This document shows, one piece after another, positions 1 through 8,467 of a stretch of 46,324 nt of DNA; position 1 is the first letter of the stretch; each line of letters starts with the position of its first letter. The notes beneath the pieces are model-generated. The model searched no databases. It worked only from the letters and a program-made list of their open reading frames with translations, and was not told the origin of the DNA. Made by a program: the position numbers and the translations under genes. The DNA is from a virus: positions 1-46,324 of the IMG/VR virus record IMGVR_UViG_3300025120_000108; one strand, 5' to 3'.

Positions 1-1505
1 CAGCTATTGGAGATGCTTACTTAGGTAATGCAATATTAAATAGTGGAAGTTGGAATGGAGCAAACTTTGCTGGTAGTAGATATAAAGGATTAACAATAAA
101 TGGTGGAGAACTATCAATACAGCGTGATCATCCAAATAATGGACAAGTATCATTATTAGTAGATGGTGGTTATAGTGCTGGAGAAAACAATGGTTTTTAT
201 AGTTTATATTCAGGCAATAGCTGGAACAATAGAGTAGGATTTTATTCTGATACTGGTGGTTTTATGAAATTTAATTCTACTCATGCTACTGGTGGTTATT
301 ATTTCCAAAATCAAGGTGCTACAAGAATTACAATGACTTATGATGGTCAAATTAAATGGGGTTCAGCAGCTAATTTTGGTACCTTAACTTGGGATACTGG
401 TAAAGCTATATTAACAAGTCAGGGAAGTAATAATTTAGAAATTAGAAGAGTAAATACTTCAGATATGATTTCCTTAGAAGATAATCAAACACGTTTCATA
501 GCTGATGGAACGGAAAGATTTAGAATAAATGGAAATGGTATAGATTTAAGTAATAATACTGCAACTAAAATTGTTCATAACAATGGTGGGTCAAGAGATA
601 AATACAGAGTTTGGAATAGTAGCTACTATGCAATAGGTATGGATGCTACATTTACTTACGGAGGTTTAAGTAGCTATGCTATGACTTTCCAAATGAACAC
701 AGACGCAGGTAGAGGTTGGTGGTGGGGAGATAATGGTCACTCAAACGCACAAGGAGCAATGTCTTTAACTAATGATGGACTATTAACAGTAGCTAATAAA
801 ATTAGAGTAGGATTTGGAGAAGATGATACTACAACACCAGCATCACACGATATAGTAACATCAGGTTCTATTGAGGCTGGAGGTTATTTACAAATAGCAA
901 GTAGTGGAGTTACGTTAAGAAGATATGTAAGTAGTTGGAGTAATGCTACAACACACGATGTTATACACAATGGTTATGGAACTAATCTTGGTGATTATGT
1001 ATATTTAAAAGCAAGTGGTAATACTACCACTACTCACGGAATGTTATTAAATAGTGATAATTATTTATTTTGGGGTAGAGATAATTTAACTACTGGAGCT
1101 GTAGATAATTCAGCAACAGCACCTATGACAGATGTTTGTATGAGAGTAGACGCTAGTGGTAATGCATTATTTGATGGAGATGTAGTAGCATATTCATCTA
1201 CTATTGCATCAGACGAAAGGCTTAAAGAAAATGTAGAAGATTTAAATTATGGATTAAAAGATGTGCTAGATATGAGAGCAGTATCATTTGACTGGATAGA
1301 TAAAAGAAACGGACAACATGATATTGGTGTTATAGCACAAGAGATAGAAAAAATTATACCAGAAGTAGTTGTAGAAGTAGATACATTAAATAGTGAGGAT
1401 ACTCACAAAACAGTAGACTATGCTAAACTTACTTCAGTATTAATAACAGCAATACAAGAACAACAAGTTCAAATAGATGAACTTAAAACTAAACTAGGAG
1501 AATAA
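1..1505 (+). CDS. Tail fibre, C-terminal part with S74 intramolecular chaperone (continues from 45295)
   Basis: The frame is open from base 3 (bases 1-2 complete the codon begun at 46324) to the stop at 1503-1505, with no start of its own; the Met at 264 is internal. The C-terminal ~98 residues (from base 1209) carry the S74 chaperone pattern: SDERLKEN, then IGVIAQE, IPEVV, VDY..L and a final coiled helix with EQQVQIDELK. In this family the domain trimerises the fibre and cuts itself off just before the Ser of SDER. The preceding part is a Gly/Asn/Ser-rich beta fibre. Joined with 45295-46324 it makes 844 residues. It probably binds the host surface. Family assignment is strong; receptor unknown. 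Confidence 0.92.
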   Translation, partial: AIGDAYLGNAILNSGSWNGANFAGSRYKGLTINGGELSIQRDHPNNGQVSLLVDGGYSAGENNGFYSLYSGNSWNNRVGFYSDTGGFMKFNSTHATGGYYFQNQGATRITMTYDGQIKWGSAANFGTLTWDTGKAILTSQGSNNLEIRRVNTSDMISLEDNQTRFIADGTERFRINGNGIDLSNNTATKIVHNNGGSRDKYRVWNSSYYAIGMDATFTYGGLSSYAMTFQMNTDAGRGWWWGDNGHSNAQGAMSLTNDGLLTVANKIRVGFGEDDTTTPASHDIVTSGSIEAGGYLQIASSGVTLRRYVSSWSNATTHDVIHNGYGTNLGDYVYLKASGNTTTTHGMLLNSDNYLFWGRDNLTTGAVDNSATAPMTDVCMRVDASGNALFDGDVVAYSSTIASDERLKENVEDLNYGLKDVLDMRAVSFDWIDKRNGQHDIGVIAQEIEKIIPEVVVEVDTLNSEDTHKTVDYAKLTSVLITAIQEQQVQIDELKTKLGE

Positions 1506-1506
1506 A

Positions 1507-1755
1507 ATGGCAAAAGTAATAGCAGAAAAAGCAGCAGAAGCAGCAGCTACTATGGGAAAGCAAGTTGAAATTAAACACACCAGAGTAATGCAGAATGCAG
1601 CAGGTAACAATGTTACAGTAGTAGACTATGTTGATGTAAAACCAGTTGATGATGCAATTTCACAAGCAGAATCAGAGTTAACAAAAGCTGAAGCATTAGT
1701 AGTTGAATTAGAAGCAGACATTGTAGCATACAAAGCAATAAGAGACGCTGAGTAA
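1507..1755 (+). CDS. Small Ala/Glu-rich coiled-coil protein behind the tail fibre
   Basis: 82 residues, starting one base after the fibre stop and preceded by the SD site GGAG. The N-terminal helix is Ala/Lys/Glu-rich, a short central stretch (NVTVVDYVDV) looks like beta strand, and the C-terminal half is a heptad-like helix. No family recognised. Its position directly behind an S74 fibre suggests a fibre-associated or fibre-assembly protein; that is inference only. Confidence 0.75.
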   Translation: MAKVIAEKAAEAAATMGKQVEIKHTRVMQNAAGNNVTVVDYVDVKPVDDAISQAESELTKAEALVVELEADIVAYKAIRDAE

Positions 1756-1758
1756 TAA

Positions 1759-2373
1759 ATGGCACTAGCAGCATCAGGGCAAATAAGTATTAATGATATA
1801 CATGTTGAAATTGAAGGAGATAATTCACCTCCTAATACATCTTTAACAGGATTGTCAGATGGAACTGTTGCAACTATAAATACTGAGAATGCATCGGCAA
1901 ACAGACCAGATGGTTCTGCTCCCCATGCAATGTCTGAGTTTTATAGTTATGACCATGACTTAACTAATACTTCTTATGGTACTTGGAGTGCTGGTCAACA
2001 AAGCATTGGGTCTAATCCAGGTGGTACAAACTATTATAATAGAAGTATTACATTTACAGGGTTTACTAATGATGCAATAGACATATATTATACAACAAAT
2101 AGTGGAGTAGTAAGAGGTGGATTAACTGTAGCAACATCTACCTCAGGATTTCCAAATAATAGTGCTACATATAGACTTGTTACTGGTAGTACTGGGCAAT
2201 TTGCTAATGTTACCATTAACGGTAGCGGTACTCTATATTGTAGGTTTAAATACGTACAACATAGCTCGTTACATGAAACAAGTAATAGAACAATTAAAAT
2301 AGTCGCAGACGGAGAAACAACACCAGGGTTAGTTCAAAATAATTTTGATGACAGTGGTGGAGGTTTTCCATAA
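1759..2373 (+). CDS. Putative tail or receptor-binding structural protein
   Basis: 204 residues. The N-terminus (ASGQISINDIHVEIEG) resembles the start shared by many small virion proteins of marine phages ('SGxISxxDI'). The rest is rich in Ser, Thr, Gly and Asn, with repeated Tyr-containing strands, as in beta-sandwich adhesins. It lies three bases after the previous gene, in the tail-fibre cluster. No catalytic motif. The role as a tail decoration or receptor-binding protein is inferred from composition and neighbours. Confidence 0.72.
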   Translation: MALAASGQISINDIHVEIEGDNSPPNTSLTGLSDGTVATINTENASANRPDGSAPHAMSEFYSYDHDLTNTSYGTWSAGQQSIGSNPGGTNYYNRSITFTGFTNDAIDIYYTTNSGVVRGGLTVATSTSGFPNNSATYRLVTGSTGQFANVTINGSGTLYCRFKYVQHSSLHETSNRTIKIVADGETTPGLVQNNFDDSGGGFP

Positions 2374-2389
2374 AACATAGGGGGATAAA

Positions 2390-2689
2390 GTGGCAGAGTT
2401 GAGTAAAGATAGTAAATTTACATTAAGTTTGGAAACTGCTGTTAGTATAGCAGTAACTATAGCTTTAGTAGTTGGTATGTGGTACACCTTACAAGCAGAT
2501 ATAGAGCTTGCTAAGAAGCTACCAGAACCAGAAGTATCACGTATGGAGTATGATCTTAAGGATCAAATGGTTCGTGATTCAATTATGAATACAGAAGAAA
2601 AAGTAGAGAAACTTGAAGAGAAAGTAGATTCTGTTAAAGAAGATACAAGAAGTATTAATGAAACTCTTCTTAACATGAACAATAAATAA
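2390..2689 (+). CDS. Single-span membrane protein with coiled coil (holin- or spanin-like)
   Basis: 99 residues, GTG start at 2390 preceded by GGGGG. Residues ~13-33 form one hydrophobic segment (VSIAVTIALVVGMWYTL). The remainder is charged and predicted helical, with heptads (EEKVEKLEEKVDSVKED). One N-terminal span plus a long soluble coiled coil suits an inner-membrane spanin subunit or a class III holin. A clear three-span holin lies at 3887, so this is more likely an accessory lysis protein. No sequence family recognised. Confidence 0.7.
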   Translation: MAELSKDSKFTLSLETAVSIAVTIALVVGMWYTLQADIELAKKLPEPEVSRMEYDLKDQMVRDSIMNTEEKVEKLEEKVDSVKEDTRSINETLLNMNNK

Positions 2690-2701
2690 AGGTGTTTAAT
2701 T

Positions 2702-3091
2702 ATGAAGAAATACTACAAATTACTTTGTGGCTTATTTGGTGCAGTATTATTACTATCGCCATTGCATTCACAGTCAGTTAGTTTAGATACTTTTGAAGAA
2801 ATACAATTAGTTAAATTACAAGAATGTGCAGTTGTACAAGTAAATGCATCTTGGAATTATGCTAATAGAGTTGGAGTAGAAAAATTAGCACAACTTTGTT
2901 ATATAGGTGAAATAGATTTAGGTAATAAAACTATTGGAGCTGTTATACAAAAAGAATGGAATATAAAAGTAGTACCTACTATAATTATATTTAAAAATGG
3001 AACAGAAGTAATGAGATACGAACCAGGTATTAGCATGAGATTTAATGAAACAGAAGTTTTTAATAAAATTAAAAAAGAGATTAAACAATAA
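2702..3091 (+). CDS. Exported thioredoxin-fold protein lacking the CxxC active site
   Basis: 129 residues. Residues 1-24 are a signal peptide (basic KKYYK, hydrophobic core, cleavage near HSQ). The rest follows the thioredoxin layout: strand VVQVNASW, helix, an IDLG segment, then WNIKVVPTIIIFKNG with the conserved cis-Pro at 92, and a final helix. Where thioredoxins have WCxxC this protein has W51-N-Y-A-N, so it cannot do ordinary disulfide exchange; the two mature Cys (42, 66) lie elsewhere. Preceded by AAAGGTG. The stop codon overlaps the first TAACGTTA palindrome. Likely periplasmic or envelope-acting during infection; function unknown. Confidence 0.8.
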   Translation: MKKYYKLLCGLFGAVLLLSPLHSQSVSLDTFEEIQLVKLQECAVVQVNASWNYANRVGVEKLAQLCYIGEIDLGNKTIGAVIQKEWNIKVVPTIIIFKNGTEVMRYEPGISMRFNETEVFNKIKKEIKQ

Positions 3092-3144
3092 CGTTAATTA
3101 TTTAGCTTGTAATATTATATATATATAACTATATTAACGTTAAT
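3089..3144 (+). promoter_or_regulatory. Pair of TAACGTTA palindromes flanking an AT-rich spacer
   Basis: TAACGTTA occurs at 3089-3096, and the full 12-bp palindrome ATTAACGTTAAT at 3133-3144, with an almost pure A/T spacer between them. The second copy overlaps the ATG of the next gene (3143), which lacks an SD site. A similar arrangement recurs at 33072-33147, suggesting a shared operator or promoter element. Confidence 0.5.
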
Positions 3145-3280
3145 GAAAAAAGTTTTTAATAGTCAAGTAAAATTTAAAAAAACTTGTAAAAAAACAAGAC
3201 AAGGTATGTCAAACAACACAAAATATGGTACTAAAATAAGCAATAAGTACTATAAAAAACGATCCCGAGGACAGGGATAA
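3143..3280 (+). CDS. Very basic 45-residue phage protein
   Basis: Short frame from ATG 3143 to TAA 3278-3280. The product is mostly Lys, Arg, Asn and Gln and ends in YYKKRSRGQG; tiny basic proteins with a similar 'KTRQG...TKYG...RGQG' pattern are, from memory, common in the virion regions of marine phages. It sits directly upstream of another basic gene, whose SD overlaps its end. There is no SD in front of it; the ATG lies inside a palindrome, so it may be translated from a leaderless transcript. DNA binding or packing is a guess from charge. Confidence 0.62.
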   Translation: MKKVFNSQVKFKKTCKKTRQGMSNNTKYGTKISNKYYKKRSRGQG

Positions 3281-3290
3281 GGAGAGCGTA

Positions 3291-3689
3291 ATGCCAGCAA
3301 GAAAACCAGGTGGTTTGATTAAAAAGTTAGTAAAAAAAGTCAAAGACCGTAGATCAGTAACAGGCAAAAAGGGAACTAGGATTAAAAGCGTAGTTAAAAC
3401 TAAGGGTGGAAACTATCCAGTGCATGCAAAAAAATCTAAATCTGCTAAAAGTTTTAGAAAAACATATGCAGCAGCTAGAGCAGCAGCTATGAAAGGTGGA
3501 AAACAAAGTTTTACTTGGAATGGTAGAAAATATAACACAGATAAAAAGATGACTACTAAACGTGGTGCTTCGTACAGCAATAAAGCAGGTAAAGGTTTAA
3601 AAACTAAGTTGACTAATGCTGGTAGAAGAATGAAAGCTAACGCAGCTGCTAGACGTAAAAAACGTACAGCAAGTAAAAAGAAATATTAA
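3291..3689 (+). CDS. Basic virion-associated protein
   Basis: 132 residues, extremely rich in Lys/Arg/Ala, with a good GGAGAG SD. The middle segment SFRKTYAAARAAAMKGG followed by SFTWNGRKYNT resembles a recurring module in small podovirus structural proteins. The C-terminus is a Lys/Arg tail (RRKKRTASKKKY). It is one of several basic small proteins in the virion region, consistent with a DNA-binding or internal head protein. No enzymatic motif. Confidence 0.75.
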   Translation: MPARKPGGLIKKLVKKVKDRRSVTGKKGTRIKSVVKTKGGNYPVHAKKSKSAKSFRKTYAAARAAAMKGGKQSFTWNGRKYNTDKKMTTKRGASYSNKAGKGLKTKLTNAGRRMKANAAARRKKRTASKKKY

Positions 3690-3711
3690 TAACCAAAATA
3701 GGAGAGCCCAC

Positions 3712-3912
3712 ATGGCTAAAGAAAAAAAAGTAGATCTAAAAGAAGTTGCTATGAAAGAAATGGAAACATTAGTAGAGCAACATAATGAGTTGGTAAAATC
3801 AATTCAGGAACAACAAGGTCGCTTAAATGAAGTAAAAACAATGCTAACAGAAAAAACAGGATACTTACAAGCCCTGGAAGACTGTGATGCACAATGTGAT
3901 AAAGATGCCTAG
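3712..3912 (+). CDS. Small coiled-coil protein
   Basis: 66 residues with the SD GGAGAG at good spacing. Predicted almost entirely helical with heptads (LVEQHNELVKSIQEQQGRL) and ending in a Cys/Asp-rich tail (EDCDAQCDKDA). It overlaps the downstream holin gene, implying translational coupling. Function unknown; it may regulate the holin or form part of the tail. Confidence 0.72.
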   Translation: MAKEKKVDLKEVAMKEMETLVEQHNELVKSIQEQQGRLNEVKTMLTEKTGYLQALEDCDAQCDKDA

Positions 3913-4276
3913 TTTAAATTTAATAGGTACACTTATCGACAAAGTGTCAAGCAATGTTGATAAATTCACTTTAGACAAACAAGAGAAAGCTGAATTAATT
4001 GCAGAAATTAATAAAGCTCAACTTGAAGTTAACAAAGTAGAAGCGGGTCATACATCAATATTTGTAGCAGGCTGGAGGCCATTTACTGGCTGGGTTTGCT
4101 CAATAGCATTGGCGTATCACTTTATTCTACAACCATTACTTACTTTCGTGCTATATGCTCGTGGTGTTGAAATAGTGTTGCCTGTGTTTGACATGGGCAC
4201 ACTAACAACAGTACTTCTTGGGATGCTAGGTCTCGGGGGAATGCGTTCGTTTGAAAAAGTAAAAAAATCAAACTAG
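3887..4276 (+). CDS. Holin of the three-span GTA type
   Basis: 129 residues from ATG 3887, which has GGAAG six bases upstream; an alternative start is the later ATG at 3905 (MPSLNLIG). After an amphipathic helical N-terminus comes the family signature FVAGWRPFTGWVCS, then hydrophobic spans, a short LPVFD loop, a last span (LTTVLLGMLGLGGMRSFEK) and a Lys-rich end. This matches the holin family named for gene-transfer-agent release (Holin_3TM). It would permeabilise the inner membrane so the lysozyme at 8467 can reach the cell wall. Confidence 0.85.
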   Translation: MHNVIKMPSLNLIGTLIDKVSSNVDKFTLDKQEKAELIAEINKAQLEVNKVEAGHTSIFVAGWRPFTGWVCSIALAYHFILQPLLTFVLYARGVEIVLPVFDMGTLTTVLLGMLGLGGMRSFEKVKKSN

Positions 4277-4285
4277 GAGAAACTT

Positions 4286-5053
4286 GTGGAAATAAAGAAA
4301 CGTGGTATTATTATACCCGACCAGCACTATCCTTTAGAGGATAAGGCTGCAGTTAATTGCGTTATTAAAGCAGTAAAAAAGATTAAACCTGATGTGTTTG
4401 TAAATTTAGGTGATGTTGGAGAGTGGGAATCAGTATCTGCATGGAAATATAAAGATAAAAAATTACCACCTTTAGAGTATGTATTACCAATAGTAGATGA
4501 AGATATAAGATTAGTTAATGAAGGATTAGATGTTTGGGATGAAGTGCTTGAAGAAGTTGGATGTAAAGAAAAACATTTATTACAAGGTAACCACGATCTC
4601 TGGTTGGATAATTTTGTTGCTAAGTATCCCTATCTTGTTGACTATTCGTTTTTTAAGGCGTGTAAAATAAAAGAAAGAGGATATAGTTATAGTGAATATA
4701 ATTTACCTATACAAATTGATAATCTCACTTTCTTTCATGGTGCCTTTGCTACTACGTATCATGCTAAAAAACATCTTGAAACTTATGGAGAGAATGTAAT
4801 GTATGGACACGTACATGACGTACAAAGACATACATTAACAAAATTAAATGGAACTATTGGAGCATGGTCTATTGGATGTTTAAAAGATATGTCTCACGAA
4901 AGTAATAAATGGTTAAAAGGTAGATTACATAACTGGGCACATGCTTTTGCAATAGTTGATTGGTTTGACAATGGGGAATTTAAAATAGAAATAGTAGAAA
5001 TTAAAGACGGCGTAACATCCTTATGGGGAGAGGTAATAGACGGTAATGAGTAA
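4286..5053 (+). CDS. Calcineurin-like metallophosphoesterase
   Basis: 255 residues, GTG start with AGGAG upstream. The two-metal motifs appear in order: DQH (D12, H14), NLGD, QGNHD, a His in FFHGAF, and GHVH near residue 175. This is the full metal-binding set of the calcineurin-like phosphoesterase superfamily, so it should be active as a phosphomonoesterase, phosphodiesterase or nuclease. Substrate unknown. Placed between the holin and a tail protein gene, it is transcribed with late genes, which is unusual for a DNA-metabolism enzyme and hints at a virion-associated or late role. Confidence 0.88.
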   Translation: MEIKKRGIIIPDQHYPLEDKAAVNCVIKAVKKIKPDVFVNLGDVGEWESVSAWKYKDKKLPPLEYVLPIVDEDIRLVNEGLDVWDEVLEEVGCKEKHLLQGNHDLWLDNFVAKYPYLVDYSFFKACKIKERGYSYSEYNLPIQIDNLTFFHGAFATTYHAKKHLETYGENVMYGHVHDVQRHTLTKLNGTIGAWSIGCLKDMSHESNKWLKGRLHNWAHAFAIVDWFDNGEFKIEIVEIKDGVTSLWGEVIDGNE

Positions 5054-5183
5054 AATAATGACAACTGACAAGTTAAAAGGCAATCCATGGAATGGTTCTG
5101 ATATGAACAATGATAGAAGGCTAAAAAACACTAAGACAACAAAAGGAAGAAACAGTGCCAAAAGAAATTCTAAACGTAAATAA
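5046..5183 (+). CDS. Small basic hypothetical protein
   Basis: 45-residue frame overlapping the end of the phosphoesterase gene and the start of the tail gene at 5155. The product is Asn/Lys/Arg-rich (ending SAKRNSKRK). A GGAGAGG lies about 12 bases before the ATG, farther than ideal. Its basic composition matches neighbouring small phage proteins and it bridges two genes that would otherwise have a ~100-base gap. Still, it may be a chance frame. Confidence 0.45.
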   Translation: MSKIMTTDKLKGNPWNGSDMNNDRRLKNTKTTKGRNSAKRNSKRK

Positions 5184-7608
5184 TTTTAGTGGAGGATTAA
5201 ATAATAATACTAATCCAAGAGATTTAGATGATTTTGAATTTCAATCATTGAAAGGGTTTAGTATAGAAACTCCAGGTAAATTAAAAATATCTGGTGCTGT
5301 TGTTGATTTGCCACACGTACAATCAGCTAATGAAGAAAAGTTTACGACAACACTAAATCATGGTAATGGGTTGTTTCATTTTAATAGTGATAGAGATCCA
5401 AATGATGGAGCTTTATCTAATACAGAGCTTTTATTAATTAATGATGTTACTAATCATAAAGTAAAAGTATTTGACAAAACAGATGGTGCATATGAATCTG
5501 GCTCTGAAATAGATTATGGAACAGCTTCTTCTAAAGTAAATTACTATGCTGTAAATGGTAATGTAAGAGTTTCTCCTCATAGTTATACTGTAGCTAGTAC
5601 TCCACAAAACCAACCTAAATGGTATGGATATTTAAAGTATACAAAAAATTATGGAGATGCAGATGCTAATGCTCATATAGTAAAATCTGTAGATGGTTTT
5701 AAAGTAGCAAATTCTTTTATAGCACCAATTAAAGTTACTCCATCTTTAGGTTCTGGTGGTCCAGATGGATATGGTAATCCACATGAAACATTAGTTCCAA
5801 TTGTAGCAGCACCAGCTTTTCAATCAGAGTTTTTATTTAATCGAAATATTGCTTCTTACACTATAAATGATGCAAGTATTACACCAGATGGAACTACAGC
5901 AGAAAGATTAGGAAATTTTGTAACTGGTTTGAGTGGTAGTTATTCTGATTGGAGTAGTGGTTATGGACCTATGGCTTTATATATGTGGTGTAATCCGAGC
6001 ACTAGTGCTGCTGATGATACTGAAGGTATTACAATATATGATATAGCTGATGGTAAAAAATACTCTATGTGGGTATCTTTAATTTATGATAATCAAGAAT
6101 CTAATCTTTATCATGTTGGAGATATAGCTCAACCGTCATTAAGTGCAATTACTGGAGATAGAAAAAGAAAATTATACTATGCTTTAACTGGAAGATTTCC
6201 TAATAACGATAGATTAACTGGCTATAAAATATATTGGGCTTTAGAAGACGATGGATCAGTAGGAATAAAATATTTATTTATGGAAATAGATATAAAAAAA
6301 GGATATAGATTGGCTGGTAAGGATGGATTCAAGCCTTTAAGTGCTAGTGGAAGTTTTCAAGTTGTACAAAACGATGGTAATAACGCAGCTAATGCACAAC
6401 AATTTTATACACAAGCATCTTTTGTAGCTGGAGGAGATGCAACTCAAAGAGTATTAGGTCATTTACAAGACAATCTTGATACGACAGAGCCGTTTGGAGA
6501 AGCTAAAGGTATTAATCCTATAGGTAGACCTGGTACTAGCTACAAAACATCTACTATATTAAACAGAAGAGCTTACGTAGGTAATATAACTTACTACGAT
6601 GCAGATAACAATTTAATTACAGCAGATGATACTGTGTTAAAATCCGAAGTAAACAAATTTGATACATTTGATTTTAATAAAAGGTTAGATGTAGAAATAA
6701 ATGACGGAGATGAAATTATAAGATTAGAGTCTGTTGGTAATAAATTATTGCAATTTAAAAAAAATAGTTTGTTCATTATTAATTGTAGTAGAGATATAGA
6801 ACAATTAGAAGCTAGTTTAAAATATAAAGGATGTGAACAAGAAAATCACGTAGTAAAAGCAGAAGGATTTGTAGCTTGGTTTAATAAATACGGAGCTTTT
6901 TTGTATGATGGAGAACAACTAAGAGACTTGTTAATAGGTTCAAATGGACAAAAAAGATTTAAAGATTGGAGTACTCAGTATTATAGTAATGATGCACAAA
7001 TTGGATACATACCAAACAAACAAACACTGATTATTACAAATCCAGCTTTAAACGGCTTTAATAGCAATCCTAGTGGTGGAATACTAGAAATTGATTTAAA
7101 GACGTTAGGATGGGCATATAGCCACTTAAAAGGCGGTGATGGGAATGTATCTAACCTTATTAATACTAATGATGGAAAATTAGTGTGGTTTCAGAAATAT
7201 GGCAATGATATAGAATTAAAATATTGGAATCCAGAACCTTCTTTAAAAGATGGAAATAATACTTCCGTATTGTTAAAAACTAAAGCGTTTGATTTTGGAG
7301 ATCCTAGTAGAGATAAAACTATTACTACAGTATATATTAATTATAAAAACGGTGAAGATATAACCGTAAAAGGATTTACAGATGTAGCAGTAAACAACGA
7401 TGGCTCTGCATTTAATAGTGTTACATTAGGTACATTATCAGGAAATAATGATACTACTAATAGAGTTGCTAAGTTTAAAATAAGAAGTATTACTAGCTCT
7501 TTTAAAAAAGTAAAAACTTTTGGATTAGAATTAAGTGGTTCTACAGATCAAGAAGATTTTGAAGTAAATGATATGCAAATAATACATAGAGTAAAGACAA
7601 TAAAATAA
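5155..7608 (+). CDS. Tail nozzle / DNA-stabilisation-type tail protein
   Basis: 817 residues, GTG start with GGAAG upstream. The N-terminus (NVNNFSGGLNNNTNPRDL) matches the opening typical of podovirus tail-hub or nozzle proteins ('F.GGLN....DL...E'), including P22 gp10-like stabilisation proteins and T7-type tubular protein B. The remainder is beta-rich with no enzyme motif, as expected for a beta-propeller nozzle. It would close the portal channel and hold packaged DNA. Family placement rests on N-terminal pattern, length and position. Confidence 0.68.
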   Translation: MPKEILNVNNFSGGLNNNTNPRDLDDFEFQSLKGFSIETPGKLKISGAVVDLPHVQSANEEKFTTTLNHGNGLFHFNSDRDPNDGALSNTELLLINDVTNHKVKVFDKTDGAYESGSEIDYGTASSKVNYYAVNGNVRVSPHSYTVASTPQNQPKWYGYLKYTKNYGDADANAHIVKSVDGFKVANSFIAPIKVTPSLGSGGPDGYGNPHETLVPIVAAPAFQSEFLFNRNIASYTINDASITPDGTTAERLGNFVTGLSGSYSDWSSGYGPMALYMWCNPSTSAADDTEGITIYDIADGKKYSMWVSLIYDNQESNLYHVGDIAQPSLSAITGDRKRKLYYALTGRFPNNDRLTGYKIYWALEDDGSVGIKYLFMEIDIKKGYRLAGKDGFKPLSASGSFQVVQNDGNNAANAQQFYTQASFVAGGDATQRVLGHLQDNLDTTEPFGEAKGINPIGRPGTSYKTSTILNRRAYVGNITYYDADNNLITADDTVLKSEVNKFDTFDFNKRLDVEINDGDEIIRLESVGNKLLQFKKNSLFIINCSRDIEQLEASLKYKGCEQENHVVKAEGFVAWFNKYGAFLYDGEQLRDLLIGSNGQKRFKDWSTQYYSNDAQIGYIPNKQTLIITNPALNGFNSNPSGGILEIDLKTLGWAYSHLKGGDGNVSNLINTNDGKLVWFQKYGNDIELKYWNPEPSLKDGNNTSVLLKTKAFDFGDPSRDKTITTVYINYKNGEDITVKGFTDVAVNNDGSAFNSVTLGTLSGNNDTTNRVAKFKIRSITSSFKKVKTFGLELSGSTDQEDFEVNDMQIIHRVKTIK

Positions 7609-7898
7609 TGGCAAAAGCATTACCAGGTAATAAAAAAAAGTTTAGTGATAACTTATATTCTGAATCATATAGTGGTCAAAATAGAAAAACAGGTGCAGGT
7701 GCATTACAAACACCTACTACAAAAATAAACGATTTAGATAATAAAGCTAATACACAAACAGAATTAGCACTAGAAAAACCTAAAGCTATAGACGGAGTAA
7801 CTGGTGATAAAAAATTAGTAAAAGAAGCTGATGGTAAAAAATATTTATATTACAAAATAGAATCAGAATGGTTTAAAACCGAATTGGAGAAAGCGTAA
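7608..7898 (+). CDS. Hypothetical small virion-region protein
   Basis: 96 residues, overlapping the previous stop as TAATG and the next start likewise. The N-terminal half is low complexity and basic (LPGNKKKFSDN); the C-terminal half holds strands with KKYLYYKIESEWFKTEL. No family recognised. It is translationally coupled in the tail/ejection cluster, so a structural or chaperone role is plausible. Confidence 0.68.
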   Translation: MAKALPGNKKKFSDNLYSESYSGQNRKTGAGALQTPTTKINDLDNKANTQTELALEKPKAIDGVTGDKKLVKEADGKKYLYYKIESEWFKTELEKA

Positions 7899-8467
7899 TG
7901 GCAAAAATGATAGATGTTATAATGGCACAATATGATAGAAATGTGTCTGTAGAGGAAAGAGAAACTCAAAAAAGATTGGAAAACGATAGTACTTTACGTG
8001 CTATTAATGATATTGGAGCAATGGCAACTGGTGCTACCACGGGATATCAAATAGGTACAGGTATAGATGAAGCTAGGCAAATGTTTAAAAATAGGAGTGC
8101 GGGTAAAGCTGGTTATATGGCAGATTACACAACCAAAAATCCTGGTTCTACTATGAAAGATGCTAAAAAAGCTTGGAGAAAAAGTGGGAGAAAAGAATTT
8201 AAAGAGTTTATGAGAAGTACATCTCCATTAGAAATAGAAAATATGGATAGAGCTAAACTGGTAAGTACTTATTTAGAAGGGGTAAATTTAGCCGAAGTAA
8301 CTACTGATGGAAAAAATGTAGTGATTACAGATAATAAATCAAAAGGTAAACAAAATTGGTTAAATGTTAGTTCTTGGTTTGGTGATTTTCAAACTAACAA
8401 ATTTGGTACTGGAGAAAATCTATTAAATTTTGCTAAATCATTTAAAACAGAAGAGAGCACAAATTAA
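7898..8467 (+). CDS. Hypothetical virion-region protein
   Basis: 189 residues with the SD GGAGAAAGCGTA. A central Gly/Ala-rich stretch (GAMATGATTGYQIGTGID) could insert in a membrane, as in podovirus internal virion proteins; the flanks are basic helical. It directly precedes the lysozyme and overlaps it by one base. The stretch plus location suggests an ejection or internal protein, but no family is recognised. Confidence 0.65.
   Translation: MAKMIDVIMAQYDRNVSVEERETQKRLENDSTLRAINDIGAMATGATTGYQIGTGIDEARQMFKNRSAGKAGYMADYTTKNPGSTMKDAKKAWRKSGRKEFKEFMRSTSPLEIENMDRAKLVSTYLEGVNLAEVTTDGKNVVITDNKSKGKQNWLNVSSWFGDFQTNKFGTGENLLNFAKSFKTEESTN

Noticed and set aside
264-1505. Fibre gene starting at ATG 264
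   Set aside because: The frame is open upstream to base 3 and joins the frame running off the end of the window, so 264 is an internal Met.
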